Part shown: piece after piece, positions 19,301 through 26,872 of the stretch
Numbering within the stretch: position 1 is the first letter of the stretch
Layout: each line of letters begins with the position of its first letter
Source of the DNA: Fibrobacter sp. UBA4297
GTDB taxonomy: Bacteria; Fibrobacterota; Fibrobacteria; Fibrobacterales; Fibrobacteraceae
Length of the DNA: 64,000 nt
Reading direction: 5' to 3'
NCBI RefSeq assembly: GCF_002394865.1
Contig: NZ_DGUZ01000017.1
Span: 310,001-374,000 of the forward strand
Notes under the pieces: generated by a model
What the model was told of the DNA's origin: nothing
The model's input: only the letters and a program-made list of their open reading frames with translations
The model's database searches: none
Made by a program: the position numbers and the translations under genes

Positions 19301-19770
19301 ACTTCATGGAAGATGTAAAGGGCGACATATTCGACTACATCCCGCCGCAGAAGACGAACCAAATCTTTACACCGAAAAAAGTCGTAAAGGACATGGTGGA
19401 TATGCTCGAAAAGGAAACTCCGGGCTGTTTTGATGACCCGGAGCACACCTTCGCAGACTTGTACATGAAATCGGGACTCTATATCACCGAAATTATCAAG
19501 CGCCTTTATCGTTCAAAGAAGATGAAGAAACTCTTCCCCGATGATGCAAAAAGGCTAGAGCATATCGTCAAGAATCAAGTCTGTGGTGCTGCTCCTACCG
19601 AAATCATCTACATGATTGCTATGCACTACATTCTCGGCTTCAACAACGAAATCGAAGGCAAAACCGCATCGCAAATTCAAGCGCTTTATCCGAATTTCAA
19701 GATGAAGGATACCGCTGAACTCGCTAAAGAAGGGAAACTTGCTGAGTGGGTGGGGAAGGCGTATAAGTAA
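16363..19770 (+). CDS. GIY-YIG/T5orf172-helicase restriction protein with C-terminal methyltransferase-like half
   Basis: This 1135-residue protein seems to hold three modules. Residues 15-110 resemble the T5orf172/GIY-YIG nuclease fold (AIYAYTTP, WIKIGDT, VKERVHQQ). Residues 135-600 form a superfamily-2 helicase with a Walker-A-like AKPRFGKT (173-180), DEAH (294-297), LSGTPF and a QAAFRAQ motif. A charged coiled-coil stretch around 730-880 is followed by a second methyltransferase-like front half with IFTPKKVV near 1001 and FADLYMKSGLYITEII in place of motif I, but no NPPY. It probably supplies cleavage and translocation. It is translationally coupled to the methyltransferase gene. The whole does not match a standard type I, II or III layout. 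Confidence 0.65.
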   Translation: MSNVTQIKTMRPVNRAIYAYTTPNDRTHDGWIKIGDTEVNFGENLKDAVKERVHQQTHTSDTEAPIAWSGRAVFEDDLTPFRDYDFHKYLTNKVDIERKPKTEWFKTDAKTSKNHFNDFKENHGILTEMEGVEIYELRDEQEEAARKTADYFDNHKLVKILKKDKAPEFLWNAKPRFGKTLTAYDFCKRVGAKNVLILTNRPAIADSWYNDYARFVGTDGGYYFVSQVDVFKKNPQKYKHVLTRDEFTRAVSKNRLGCIEFISLQDLKGAKAFGGDYEKLREVSELDWDVLILDEAHEGVETDKTDVALERIKRRFTLNLSGTPFKMLASDKFPEEAIFNWTYADEQERKKEFAEKGVENPYEDLPKLNLFTYQMSDMMGAKADAGTLIDDEETQYYFDLNEFFKTNASGYFEHLDDVKKFLDALTEQKKYPFSTEELRNQLKHTFWLLNRVDSAIALKKLLTQHPVFKEYTVVLAVGNGDEELENQKAITAVREAIKNNEKTITLSVGQLTTGVTIPEWTAVLMLCSMRSPALYMQAAFRAQNPCLFLDKDGKTYRKDNAYVFDFDPARTLTIVETIANDQYKDTAGGAGDSEKRKKHVLELLNFFPVVGEDDNGEMIELDAEKVLSIPRHIHAKEVVNHGFMSNFLFQNISGIFAAPSIVNDILKKVNPVTKAEADKNIVTPEQANELPLDGNGNVDVPSEQVVGTAADKFGDPVFARQSNDFEKDVNRLLRDHKPSEIENVIKELIAVYDASVKDVAEEAKVKFGQDMTKSQSKEFERKLQNYGQKKISSAAADFKIEAGTAEHKRDEALKNCNSKAEEKQINSEFKKEMETAKKKFQETVSDTSDIWKKATEETVKAVEESKIEKKKNDIEEKVRDHLRGFARTIPSFLMAYGKYYGDDSKKNMTLETFERDIPGNVFLEVTSISIDEFKFLRDGGDYTDENDGKKKHYDGHLFDSVVFNDSVKEFMRKRSELADYFMEDVKGDIFDYIPPQKTNQIFTPKKVVKDMVDMLEKETPGCFDDPEHTFADLYMKSGLYITEIIKRLYRSKKMKKLFPDDAKRLEHIVKNQVCGAAPTEIIYMIAMHYILGFNNEIEGKTASQIQALYPNFKMKDTAELAKEGKLAEWVGKAYK

Positions 19771-19773
19771 AAC

Positions 19774-19935
19774 GTGCAAGAACGCCCAAAGATCTGTTAT
19801 AATAGTCCCTTTCAAAGCCGAAAGGGACCAAAACTTGCGATAATCGAACTTTACGGAAGAGAAGGTTTTCCCTATATCGACCAGAGCTGGGATGAAGCTG
19901 AACAGGATGCAGCCAACGTCATGGAACTCCGATAA
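19774..19935 (+). pseudogene. short fragment upstream of the DUF3368 remnant
   Basis: A GTG-started frame of 53 codons (KLAIIELYGREGFPYIDQSW, then EAEQDAANVMELR) looks coding in composition but matches no family I know. It lies where the antitoxin partner of the following DUF3368 toxin would be expected. A TATAAT sequence (19798-19803) and a perfect 9-bp hairpin GTCCCTTTC/GAAAGGGAC (19805-19828) fall inside it, so the front part may be regulatory rather than coding. It is best treated as debris. Confidence 0.35.
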
Positions 19936-20157
19936 TTTCTTTCTTAAAAAACAATCGTCTTGATATTCTTGGAAAACTGTTTGGCGAAGTTTTGCTACCT
20001 GAGGCCGTTTACGAAGAATTGACTTCAAACCAGGATTTTCTGGAAGAAGCCGAACAGGTGAAATCATGTGAGTTTTTCAAAAAGGTGTTTGTTGGCGATA
20101 GTCAAGCCGTTGGCATGTTGATGCGTGTAACTGGCTTGGATCTTGGTGAAAGCGAAA
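19923..20157 (+). pseudogene. DUF3368 (PIN-like) toxin remnant
   Basis: The frame through TPIISFLKNNRLDILGKLFG, EVLLPEAVYEEL and GLDLGESE matches the DUF3368 family, PIN-like proteins usually encoded with a small antitoxin. The expected beginning with its first catalytic aspartate (usually in a SDTTP or SNTTP stretch) is missing. The family's last third after LGESEA is replaced at about 20157, ten bases before the end of the leftward ATPase gene. The piece therefore lost its front and its tail and cannot be a working toxin. The tail loss suggests the ATPase gene arrived by insertion or that a deletion joined the two. Confidence 0.6.
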
Positions 20158-20166
20158 ACGGAGTAG

Positions 20167-21447
20167 CTATACTGCATAGATCGGCACATTTGTCAGTTGC
20201 CCTTGCTCCTTGTACGGAAGCATCGAGTAGCGGATGGCATGGAGCTTGGGATTGCTTTGCAAAAGTTTGGATAGTGAATTTGCGCGCACGGATTCTCCCG
20301 ACTTGACCTCGATGGGCAAAAGTTCTCCTTCTGATTGTATCATAAAATCAATTTCCAACCTGGAATCGTCAGTTGAATGGTAATAAATCGGGTCGATTTG
20401 CCGGGCCTTCATTTGTTGCAGAATAAACTGTTCCGCAAGTCCACCGTTATATTCTGCTATCAAGTCGCACTTTATTAAAATCTGCGAGGCATCGGTATTT
20501 GCCATTGCACCAAGAAGCCCGACATCGAGAGCATATAGCTTGAATACGTTTAGTTCTTCATATAAGTTAATTGGTAAGGCGGGCTTTGAAGCACGGGGAA
20601 CTTTGTACAGTAATCCGGAATCCGTCAGCCATTCTATCGCTTCTTCGTATTGAGTTGCGCGCGCCCCCTTGCGGAGCGCTCCATAGATGAATTTTTTGTT
20701 TTCCTTGAACAGTTGCGAAGGAGCACTTTTCCAGACAAGCTTGATTTTTTCGACTTGATCCTTGGGGGCATGCTTTGAAAAATCTTGTTCATACCCGTGC
20801 AAGATACTTTTCTGAATTTTGCGGACTCCTTGCAATGCACCGGTCTCTACATACAGTTTGACCGCTTCGGGCATCCCACCCACATAGTAATACTGCCGGA
20901 GTAAATCAATGAATTTCTGGTGTAGTGGCGTGATTGCGTTAAAGTCGTGCTCATTTAGCAAATTCAGCATCTGTTCTTCGCCGAGGGCGTCAAGGAACTC
21001 CCGAAAATCCATAGGGAAAATGTTGAGCTCGTCAACTTTCCCGACAGGGAAGGATACGCCCTGGTGAAGCGATATTCCCAGCAGCGAACCCGCCACGGCA
21101 ATATGGTACTCCGGTGCCTGTTCATAGAAATATTTGAGAGACTCTATTGCTTCGGGAATGTCCTGAACCTCGTCTAGGATAATCAAGGTGTCGCCAGGAG
21201 TGATGTCCACCTTGCTCAGGGCGCTTAAGTCCCTTATGATGCGCTTTATGTCGAAATCATGTGAAAAAATTTGCTTTGCAAGTTCGTTTTTCCTGCAGAC
21301 GATATAGGCTTCTTTTGTGTAATGACTTTTGGCAAATTCGCGTAAAAGCCAGGTTTTTCCGACCTGTCTGGCTCCGTTCAAAATGAGCGGCTTACGGCTG
21401 CTGCTATTTTTCCAGTCAAGGAGGTTTTTAAGGGCTATACGTCTCAT
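20167..21447 (-). CDS. AAA ATPase with DUF4143 domain
   Basis: This 426-residue protein has an AAA_14-type ATPase domain with Walker A GARQVGKT (residues 25-32) and Walker B LIILDEVQ. A C-terminal DUF4143 part follows that ends with the nuclease-like block DFMIQSEGELLPIEVKSG. Such ATPases (COG1373) are common as accessory genes and sit in variable regions. Their substrate is not established. It lies alone and leftward next to a broken toxin gene, which fits a transferred segment. The spacing of Asp, Glu and Lys in the C-terminal block resembles a PD-(D/E)XK core, but whether it cuts DNA is unknown. Confidence 0.8.
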   Translation of the reverse strand: MRRIALKNLLDWKNSSSRKPLILNGARQVGKTWLLREFAKSHYTKEAYIVCRKNELAKQIFSHDFDIKRIIRDLSALSKVDITPGDTLIILDEVQDIPEAIESLKYFYEQAPEYHIAVAGSLLGISLHQGVSFPVGKVDELNIFPMDFREFLDALGEEQMLNLLNEHDFNAITPLHQKFIDLLRQYYYVGGMPEAVKLYVETGALQGVRKIQKSILHGYEQDFSKHAPKDQVEKIKLVWKSAPSQLFKENKKFIYGALRKGARATQYEEAIEWLTDSGLLYKVPRASKPALPINLYEELNVFKLYALDVGLLGAMANTDASQILIKCDLIAEYNGGLAEQFILQQMKARQIDPIYYHSTDDSRLEIDFMIQSEGELLPIEVKSGESVRANSLSKLLQSNPKLHAIRYSMLPYKEQGQLTNVPIYAV

Positions 21448-21586
21448 AATACATTTTTCCGCATTTGATTTTTACTTTAATATACATAAATCTACACTAA
21501 AAATCAGATGTTTTTTACATTTTTACACACTTAAAATAGTGATAAAACAGCCGAAAATGGCTTTTGAATCATACAGGCGTTAAATA

Positions 21587-21633
21587 AAAGGGCTGCTTGA
21601 TTATCTGCATTCATTGGAATGCGGCCCTTTTTC
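21587..21633. terminator. terminator-like hairpin upstream of the amino-acid transporter
   Basis: AAAAGGGC and GCCCTTTTT form a stem around a 25-30-base loop. It resembles the terminators at 12713 and 13737 in its outer stem. It lies between two divergent genes, so it may be an attenuator-like leader of the transporter operon or a relic. Confidence 0.35.
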
Positions 21634-21669
21634 TATATTTCTCTTGTAAATCAAAAAGAGGACTTCAAG

Positions 21670-22461
21670 ATGAAAAAGATTTTTGCGATGCTTGCGGCTG
21701 TTGCTTGCGCCGCTATACTCACTGCTTGTAACGACCAGAAGGCTGAAACGAAGACTGCTGCCGATGAATCCTTCAACAAGGTCAAGGCGGCAGGTGTGTT
21801 CGTGCTTGGCCTCGATGATTCTTTCCCGCCGATGGGCTTCCGCGACAAGGACAACAACATCGTGGGTTTCGATATCGACCTCGCTACTGAAGTTTGTGCG
21901 CGCCTGGGCGTGAAGCTCAAGACGCAGCCGATTTCGTGGGACGCGAAGGAACAGGAACTGAACACCGGCAAGATTGACTGCATCTGGAACGGCATGAGCG
22001 TTGACTCTGCACGTGCCAAGGCCATGAACCTGAGCGACCCGTATCTCAAGAACCGCATGATTTTCACGGTGAAGGACAAGTCTCTTGCAAACCTTGCTGC
22101 TCTTGCAGGCAAGAAGATCGCTGTACAGAACGGCTCTACCGCTCAGAAGCTTTTGGAAGCTTCCGAAGCCGGCAAGGCTGCCAAGGAAATCGTCCCGTTT
22201 GACGATAACCAGACTGCTCTCATGGATTTGGACAAGGGCGGTGTCGATGCCGTATTCCTCGACGAAATTGTCGCCAAGTACTGGATTGTGACGAACGCGA
22301 AGGACTACACGGTGCTCGAGGAAGGCCTTTCCGACGAAGTCTACGCTGTGGGTTTCCGTAAAAAAGACCAGGCTCTCCGTGACTCTGTGAATAATGTCCT
22401 CACTGCAATGAAAAAAGACGGCAAGTTCGCTGAAATCTCTGCGAAGTGGTTCGGCAAATAA
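21670..22461 (+). CDS. amino-acid ABC transporter substrate-binding lipoprotein
   Basis: This roughly 264-residue protein has a lipoprotein signal with lipobox LTAC. A type-3 solute-binding fold follows (SFPPMGFRDKDNNIVGFDID, then NGMSVDSARAKAMNLSDPY and AVQNGSTAQKLLE), typical of polar amino-acid transporters. It captures the substrate outside the inner membrane. ATG at 21670 was chosen because it begins a standard signal peptide (MKKIFAMLAAVACAA) behind an AGAGGA site. An in-frame ATG at 21619 would put 17 hydrophilic residues in front. The permease and ATPase genes follow. The exact amino acid cannot be read from the sequence. Confidence 0.88.
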   Translation: MKKIFAMLAAVACAAILTACNDQKAETKTAADESFNKVKAAGVFVLGLDDSFPPMGFRDKDNNIVGFDIDLATEVCARLGVKLKTQPISWDAKEQELNTGKIDCIWNGMSVDSARAKAMNLSDPYLKNRMIFTVKDKSLANLAALAGKKIAVQNGSTAQKLLEASEAGKAAKEIVPFDDNQTALMDLDKGGVDAVFLDEIVAKYWIVTNAKDYTVLEEGLSDEVYAVGFRKKDQALRDSVNNVLTAMKKDGKFAEISAKWFGK

Positions 22462-22522
22462 AGATCTGCGAGCCAAGTTCGCTGAGCTTGCCGAAGCGAA
22501 CCTTGCGTAGGATTGACTATCC

Positions 22523-23182
22523 ATGTCTGATTTGAATTCCTTACTCCCGATTCTCTGGGGCGGCTTCTGCACGACGCTCGCCATTTTTGCGCTGACGCTC
22601 CTGTTCTCGATTCCGCTTGGCTTGCTTGTGGCGGTTCTCAAGATGAGCCGTTACCGCATTGTGCGTTACCCGGTATCGTTCTACATCTCGGTCATGCGCG
22701 GCACTCCGCTGCTCCTCCAGATTGTGGCGATTTATTTTGGCTCGTACTATTTAAGCGAATACACGGGAGTGGAGTTCTCGTTTGACCGTTTCCCGGCTGT
22801 GATTGTTGCGTTCTCGATTAACTATGCGGCATACTTTGCCGAGATTTTCCGTGGTGGCATCCAGTCAATTCCGAAGGGTCAGTATGAGGCTGCGGCAATG
22901 CTTGGCCTTACACGCGGTCAGACGTTCTATCGTATTATTCTCCCGCAGGTCGTTAAGCGCGTTGTGCCTGCAAGTGCAAACGAAGTCATTACGCTTGTGA
23001 AGGATACATCTTTGGCGCAGGTGATTGCCGTGACGGAACTTTTTGCTCTCGCGAAAAAGCAGCAGGCCGCTTACGCAAGCATCTATCCGCTGTTTGTGGC
23101 GGGCGTGTTCTATTACATTGCAAATCTTCTTTTGAGTGTGTTGTTCGCTTACGTTGAACGTAAGTTGAACTATTATAAGTGA
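22523..23182 (+). CDS. amino-acid ABC transporter permease
   Basis: This 219-residue inner-membrane protein of the HisM/GlnP family has about five membrane helices. The conserved ATPase-docking loop reads EAAAMLGLTRGQTFYRIILPQ. It forms the channel through which the substrate delivered by the upstream lipoprotein passes. Its TGA overlaps the beginning of the ATP-binding gene region. As only one permease gene is present, it would act as a homodimer. Confidence 0.9.
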   Translation: MSDLNSLLPILWGGFCTTLAIFALTLLFSIPLGLLVAVLKMSRYRIVRYPVSFYISVMRGTPLLLQIVAIYFGSYYLSEYTGVEFSFDRFPAVIVAFSINYAAYFAEIFRGGIQSIPKGQYEAAAMLGLTRGQTFYRIILPQVVKRVVPASANEVITLVKDTSLAQVIAVTELFALAKKQQAAYASIYPLFVAGVFYYIANLLLSVLFAYVERKLNYYK

Positions 23183-23190
23183 GGCGTGTC

Positions 23191-24012
23191 ATGGATTCTC
23201 AAGTTCAGTCTGTTATTATCAATGACGCTCCTCTAGATTCTTCTCCGATTCTCGAAGTCAAACATTTGAAGAAGTCCTTTGGCGATTTGCATGTGCTCAA
23301 GGACATCTCGTTTGACCTCAATGCGGGCGAGGTACTTTCGATTATCGGACCTTCCGGTTCAGGCAAGAGTACGCTTCTCCGTTGCCTCACGCAGCTTGAA
23401 ACGTTCGAGGCGGGCGAGGTGCGTGTCGATGGCAAGGACATGGTTGTTCCCGGTTCTTGCATTGGTGGTAAAATCAAGTACGCTCCAGCAAAGACGCTCC
23501 GCGATATCCGCCTTTCTACAGGGCTTGTGTTCCAGAACTTCAACTTGTTCCCGCATTTGACCGTGCTCCAGAACTTGACGCTTGCTCCGGTTCGTGTGCT
23601 CGGCATTCCGCGTGAAGAAGCCCGCGCCACGGGACGTCGTTTGCTCAAGCAAATGGGGCTTGAAGGTAAGGAAAAATCTTACCCGTGCGAACTCTCGGGC
23701 GGTCAGCAACAGCGAGTGTCTATTGCCCGTGCGCTTGCGTTAAAGCCAAGGATTCTCTTCTTTGACGAACCGACCAGCGCCTTGGATCCAGAACTCACGG
23801 GCGAAGTCCTCAAAATCATCAAGAAGCTTGCTGAAGACCGCATGACGATGGTCATCGTGACGCATGAAATGGCGTTTGCTCGTGATGTGGCGAACAAGGT
23901 TATGTTCATGGACCAGGGCGTTGTCGTGGAACAGGGAACTCCGGACTTTGTATTCAACCTGTCTCAGAACAAACGCTTGAGTGCTTTCCTCGAAAGATTT
24001 TCCCGAAACTAG
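23191..24012 (+). CDS. amino-acid ABC transporter ATP-binding protein
   Basis: This roughly 273-residue protein has Walker A GPSGSGKST, the signature LSGGQQQRVSIARAL and Walker B ILFFDEPTSALDPE. It powers the transporter from the cytoplasmic side. ATG at 23191 was chosen because GTGAGG at 23179-23184 gives a good ribosome site six bases upstream. A GTG at 23179 in the same frame is possible. Compared with typical GlnQ-type ATPases it has an insertion after the A-loop region (DMVVPGSCIGGKIKYAPAKT), which is mildly unusual. Confidence 0.9.
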   Translation: MDSQVQSVIINDAPLDSSPILEVKHLKKSFGDLHVLKDISFDLNAGEVLSIIGPSGSGKSTLLRCLTQLETFEAGEVRVDGKDMVVPGSCIGGKIKYAPAKTLRDIRLSTGLVFQNFNLFPHLTVLQNLTLAPVRVLGIPREEARATGRRLLKQMGLEGKEKSYPCELSGGQQQRVSIARALALKPRILFFDEPTSALDPELTGEVLKIIKKLAEDRMTMVIVTHEMAFARDVANKVMFMDQGVVVEQGTPDFVFNLSQNKRLSAFLERFSRN

Positions 24013-24079
24013 TTCTCTTTTTTTATTTTATATTCACCATAGAAGATTTTCTTTTATGAAAAAATAGAAAGGAGTTAGA

Positions 24080-24775
24080 ATGAAACGTCTTGTAGCTACG
24101 TTGGCTGTTGTGCTGATGAACATTTGTCCTAATACATTTGCCGTTGATGATCCACCTGTAGATTCTTTCATTACCGGTGTTCATGTGGGTATAGGCTTGG
24201 GTGGCTACTGGGATTATCCATCGGAATATTTGGGTAGTAATGATTGGATGAATGTGGCCCTTGATTTGGGTTGCGTCTTCAATATCAGAGTTAATCGGTA
24301 TTTAAGTGTTGTGCCAGAATTGGGGTTTGGCATGATTATAAGTTCTTGAGACGCTGGTTCTGTTTCTTATTATGATGTTTCCGAAAATCGCGGTGCGTAT
24401 GGATTCAAAATTCCTGTTGCTGTTCGTTTTACTCCGCATCGGCAATTTTATCTTGAAACAGGGGCCCGCATGAGCTTTAACGTGGCATCTTCGCATACAT
24501 TTAGTGGCTCGGACATTGATGGCAATACGATTTCGCTTTCGAAATCAGGTAATTGGAAACCCAAAACGTTTGTTCCGTCCCTTATCTTTGGCTTGGGTGG
24601 AACTTTCAGGGCGAATGATCGTCACGATATTGATGTTGGAGCTCGTTTTATTCTTGATGTTGGCGGAATTGAAAAATATGACGAAATTTACGTTGAACAT
24701 AACACTGTAAAAAATAAGACTAAAGTTTGGAATGTACAGATTGCCGTCAATTATTATTTCGGAACGCGGCTATAG
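24080..24775 (+). pseudogene. outer-membrane beta-barrel protein gene with an in-frame TGA
   Basis: A signal peptide (MKRLVATLAVVLMNICPNTFA) is followed by a barrel-like sequence (SFITGVHVGIGLGG, YLSVVPELGFGMIISS). A TGA at 24347-24349 then interrupts it. The same frame continues without shift for another 142 codons (DAGSVSYYDVSEN, RFTPHRQFYLETGARMSFNV) to a TAA at 24773. Both halves align with the intact paralogue immediately downstream. The simplest reading is a nonsense mutation. Recent decay, a sequencing error or read-through cannot be told apart here. An AAAGGAG site precedes the ATG. Confidence 0.7.
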
Positions 24776-24957
24776 ACATTAGTACATCCAAATTTGCCGT
24801 TCATCTCCAAATTTCGACGTGTTGTAGACTTTTAAAACATTTTTGGGATTTTTTTGTAAAAAGTTCTAGAAATGTTGTCTACCATTTTTGTATTTTATTC
24901 TTTATCTAACAAATTTTGAATTTTTAAATGACATTTGTGTTATTTGAAGGAGATTAA

Positions 24958-25881
24958 ATGAAAAAGTTCTTTATTGCATCTGCTATCGCCATGATGTGCC
25001 TTAGCGCAAATGCCTTTGCCGAAGATGATGGCTACGGTAACGATATTCCGCCTGCAAGGTCCGAAGGCACTGTTGACGACGGTTACGGCAACAAGCTTCC
25101 GTCGAACGAACCTGAATATAAGAGCTTTGAAGAAGCGCGCGCTTCATCCTATGGTAGTTCGAGCGAAGGTTCTAACAGCAATAACCAACGAGCTCGCTTG
25201 GGTGTTCATCTTGGTGCCGGTTTTTCGTTTGTGGCAAATTACCCGACTGATAAAGATTTCGTCAGACAGTATGGCGACAATGAATGGGTTGGAGCTTCTG
25301 TCGATCTTGGTCTTATCCTCAAGTTCCCTTTAAATCCGATTATTTCGTTTGTCCCTGAAATAAACTTTGGGATTACTTATCTTTCTGAAGAAATTAAGGG
25401 CGCTGACGGCTACGACGAATATTGGCATGAATACAAGGTGAATGATGCTAAGACTCTTTACAATGTCAATATTCCGCTTATGTTGCGCTTGCAAGTTCCA
25501 TACGTGTATCTCGAAGGTGGTGTTCGCCTGAGCTTCAATATCGATACGGACCATGAAAACGAATATACGGACAAGGATGGCAATCCTCTGAAGTACTATG
25601 ACTATAAGGACGACGATTACAAGACGGTCAAGCGCGATGCCGAAGATGAATGGAAAGTCAAGACGTTTATTCCGTCCGTTGTCACTGGTCTTGGAACCAC
25701 ATTCCTTGCAGGCGGTTTGATGTGCGACTTGGGCCTCCGCTTCATTTGGGACCTTAGGGGAATTGAAGAAAAAGACAAGGAAATCTATGGTTATGATCTT
25801 CAGAAATATAGCGTAGCAAAGGTTGTCGAAAACGAATCGAGCATATTCTCCCTTCAGTTTGTTTTCAATGTATTCTTTTAA
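24958..25881 (+). CDS. outer-membrane beta-barrel protein (PorT-like)
   Basis: This 307-residue exported protein has a signal peptide ending in ANAFA. A repetitive acidic linker follows with two DDGYGN motifs and a Ser/Asn-rich stretch. The C-terminal part alternates polar and hydrophobic residues (RLGVHLGAGFSFVANY, IISFVPEINFGITY, PYVYLEGGVRLSFNI) and ends FVFNVFF, as small outer-membrane barrels do. Its function is unknown. It is a tandem paralogue of the interrupted gene at 24080. A GAAGGAG site lies upstream and a terminator follows. Confidence 0.7.
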   Translation: MKKFFIASAIAMMCLSANAFAEDDGYGNDIPPARSEGTVDDGYGNKLPSNEPEYKSFEEARASSYGSSSEGSNSNNQRARLGVHLGAGFSFVANYPTDKDFVRQYGDNEWVGASVDLGLILKFPLNPIISFVPEINFGITYLSEEIKGADGYDEYWHEYKVNDAKTLYNVNIPLMLRLQVPYVYLEGGVRLSFNIDTDHENEYTDKDGNPLKYYDYKDDDYKTVKRDAEDEWKVKTFIPSVVTGLGTTFLAGGLMCDLGLRFIWDLRGIEEKDKEIYGYDLQKYSVAKVVENESSIFSLQFVFNVFF

Positions 25882-25884
25882 AGT

Positions 25885-25909
25885 GTAGCTACGAAAGTAG
25901 CCTCTTTTT
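25885..25909 (+). terminator. rho-independent terminator
   Basis: Stem GCTAC-GAAA-GTAGC followed by CTCTTTTT, directly after the barrel-protein stop codon. Confidence 0.7.
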
Positions 25910-26000
25910 ATCGTTATATTGAAAGTTTTTCAAAAAATTTTAGGACAATCACCTGCGAAAAGCGTGTTAATATAGTAGACGCTTTTTTGCAGGAGAAAAA

Positions 26001-26702
26001 ATGGTTAATACTCAGATGGCGTTGTATTCAACGCCTGATTTTAATTTGATGCCGCGTGAAAAATTGGAATACGCTGGGGTGAGTGCGCTCAGCAACGAAG
26101 AACTGCTGGCGATTATTCTAGGGAGCGGTAGTCACGATTGCAGTGTTTTTGAACTCTCGAAACGGCTTTCGGAATTTTTGTCGACAGAGACTTCGGTTCC
26201 GACATTGGACCGTCTCAGGAGGATTCGTGGACTTGGAAAAGTCAAGGCGTCGCAAATACTTGCGTGTCTAGAACTTTCGGGCCGCTTTATTTTGAGCGAT
26301 AAGGCTATTGCCGTATCTGTCCCGGAAGACGTGCTGTCGCGCGTGTCGTACATGAAGTATGAATCGCAGGAGCACCTCGTTGTCATTACACTGAATTCTG
26401 CAAATTTTATCATTCGCGTGCACGAACTTACGACTGGGCTTGTGAATCAGACGCCCGTGCACCCGCGTGAGGCTTTTGCCCTCGCGATAGAAGATCGCGC
26501 TGTTTCTGTGATTTTTGTCCACAATCACCCCTCTGGATCGCTGGAACCGAGTCCAGAAGACATGTCCATCACGCGTGTGCTCTGTGCTTCAGGTAAAATT
26601 TTGCAAATCCCCGTTTTGGACCATATTATCATTGGTAAAAGTGGTTTTACAAGTTTGTGCCGATGTTTTCCGGAAATCTTTGAAAGCTCATTTTTTAAGT
26701 GA
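26001..26702 (+). CDS. RadC-family JAB-domain protein
   Basis: This 233-residue protein has an N-terminal helix-hairpin-helix-like part (RIRGLGKVKASQILACLEL). Its C-terminal JAB/MPN domain carries the metal-binding motif HNHPSGSLEPSPED. RadC-like proteins are common in bacteria. The original link to DNA repair has been questioned, and their reaction is not established. The TATAGT box around 25973 and a GGAG site precede the ATG. It is probably a single-gene unit. Confidence 0.85.
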   Translation: MVNTQMALYSTPDFNLMPREKLEYAGVSALSNEELLAIILGSGSHDCSVFELSKRLSEFLSTETSVPTLDRLRRIRGLGKVKASQILACLELSGRFILSDKAIAVSVPEDVLSRVSYMKYESQEHLVVITLNSANFIIRVHELTTGLVNQTPVHPREAFALAIEDRAVSVIFVHNHPSGSLEPSPEDMSITRVLCASGKILQIPVLDHIIIGKSGFTSLCRCFPEIFESSFFK

Positions 26703-26872
26703 TTTAATGTAAAAAGAAAAAAACAAAATGGCGAAAATTAAATTTTATGTATTATTTATCCATTAATTTGCGTTAGAAAAAGTGCGGACTTTTTTTTAAA
26801 GTGTTATATTTCACTTAAACATTACTATAAGGGACCTTTCCATTTAAGGGTTGGTCAAAACAAGGAGACTCT

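Noticed and set aside
24347..24349. TGA as a selenocysteine codon
   Set aside because: No selenoprotein-like context or SECIS-type hairpin was recognised directly after it, and the aligned paralogue has no cysteine there.
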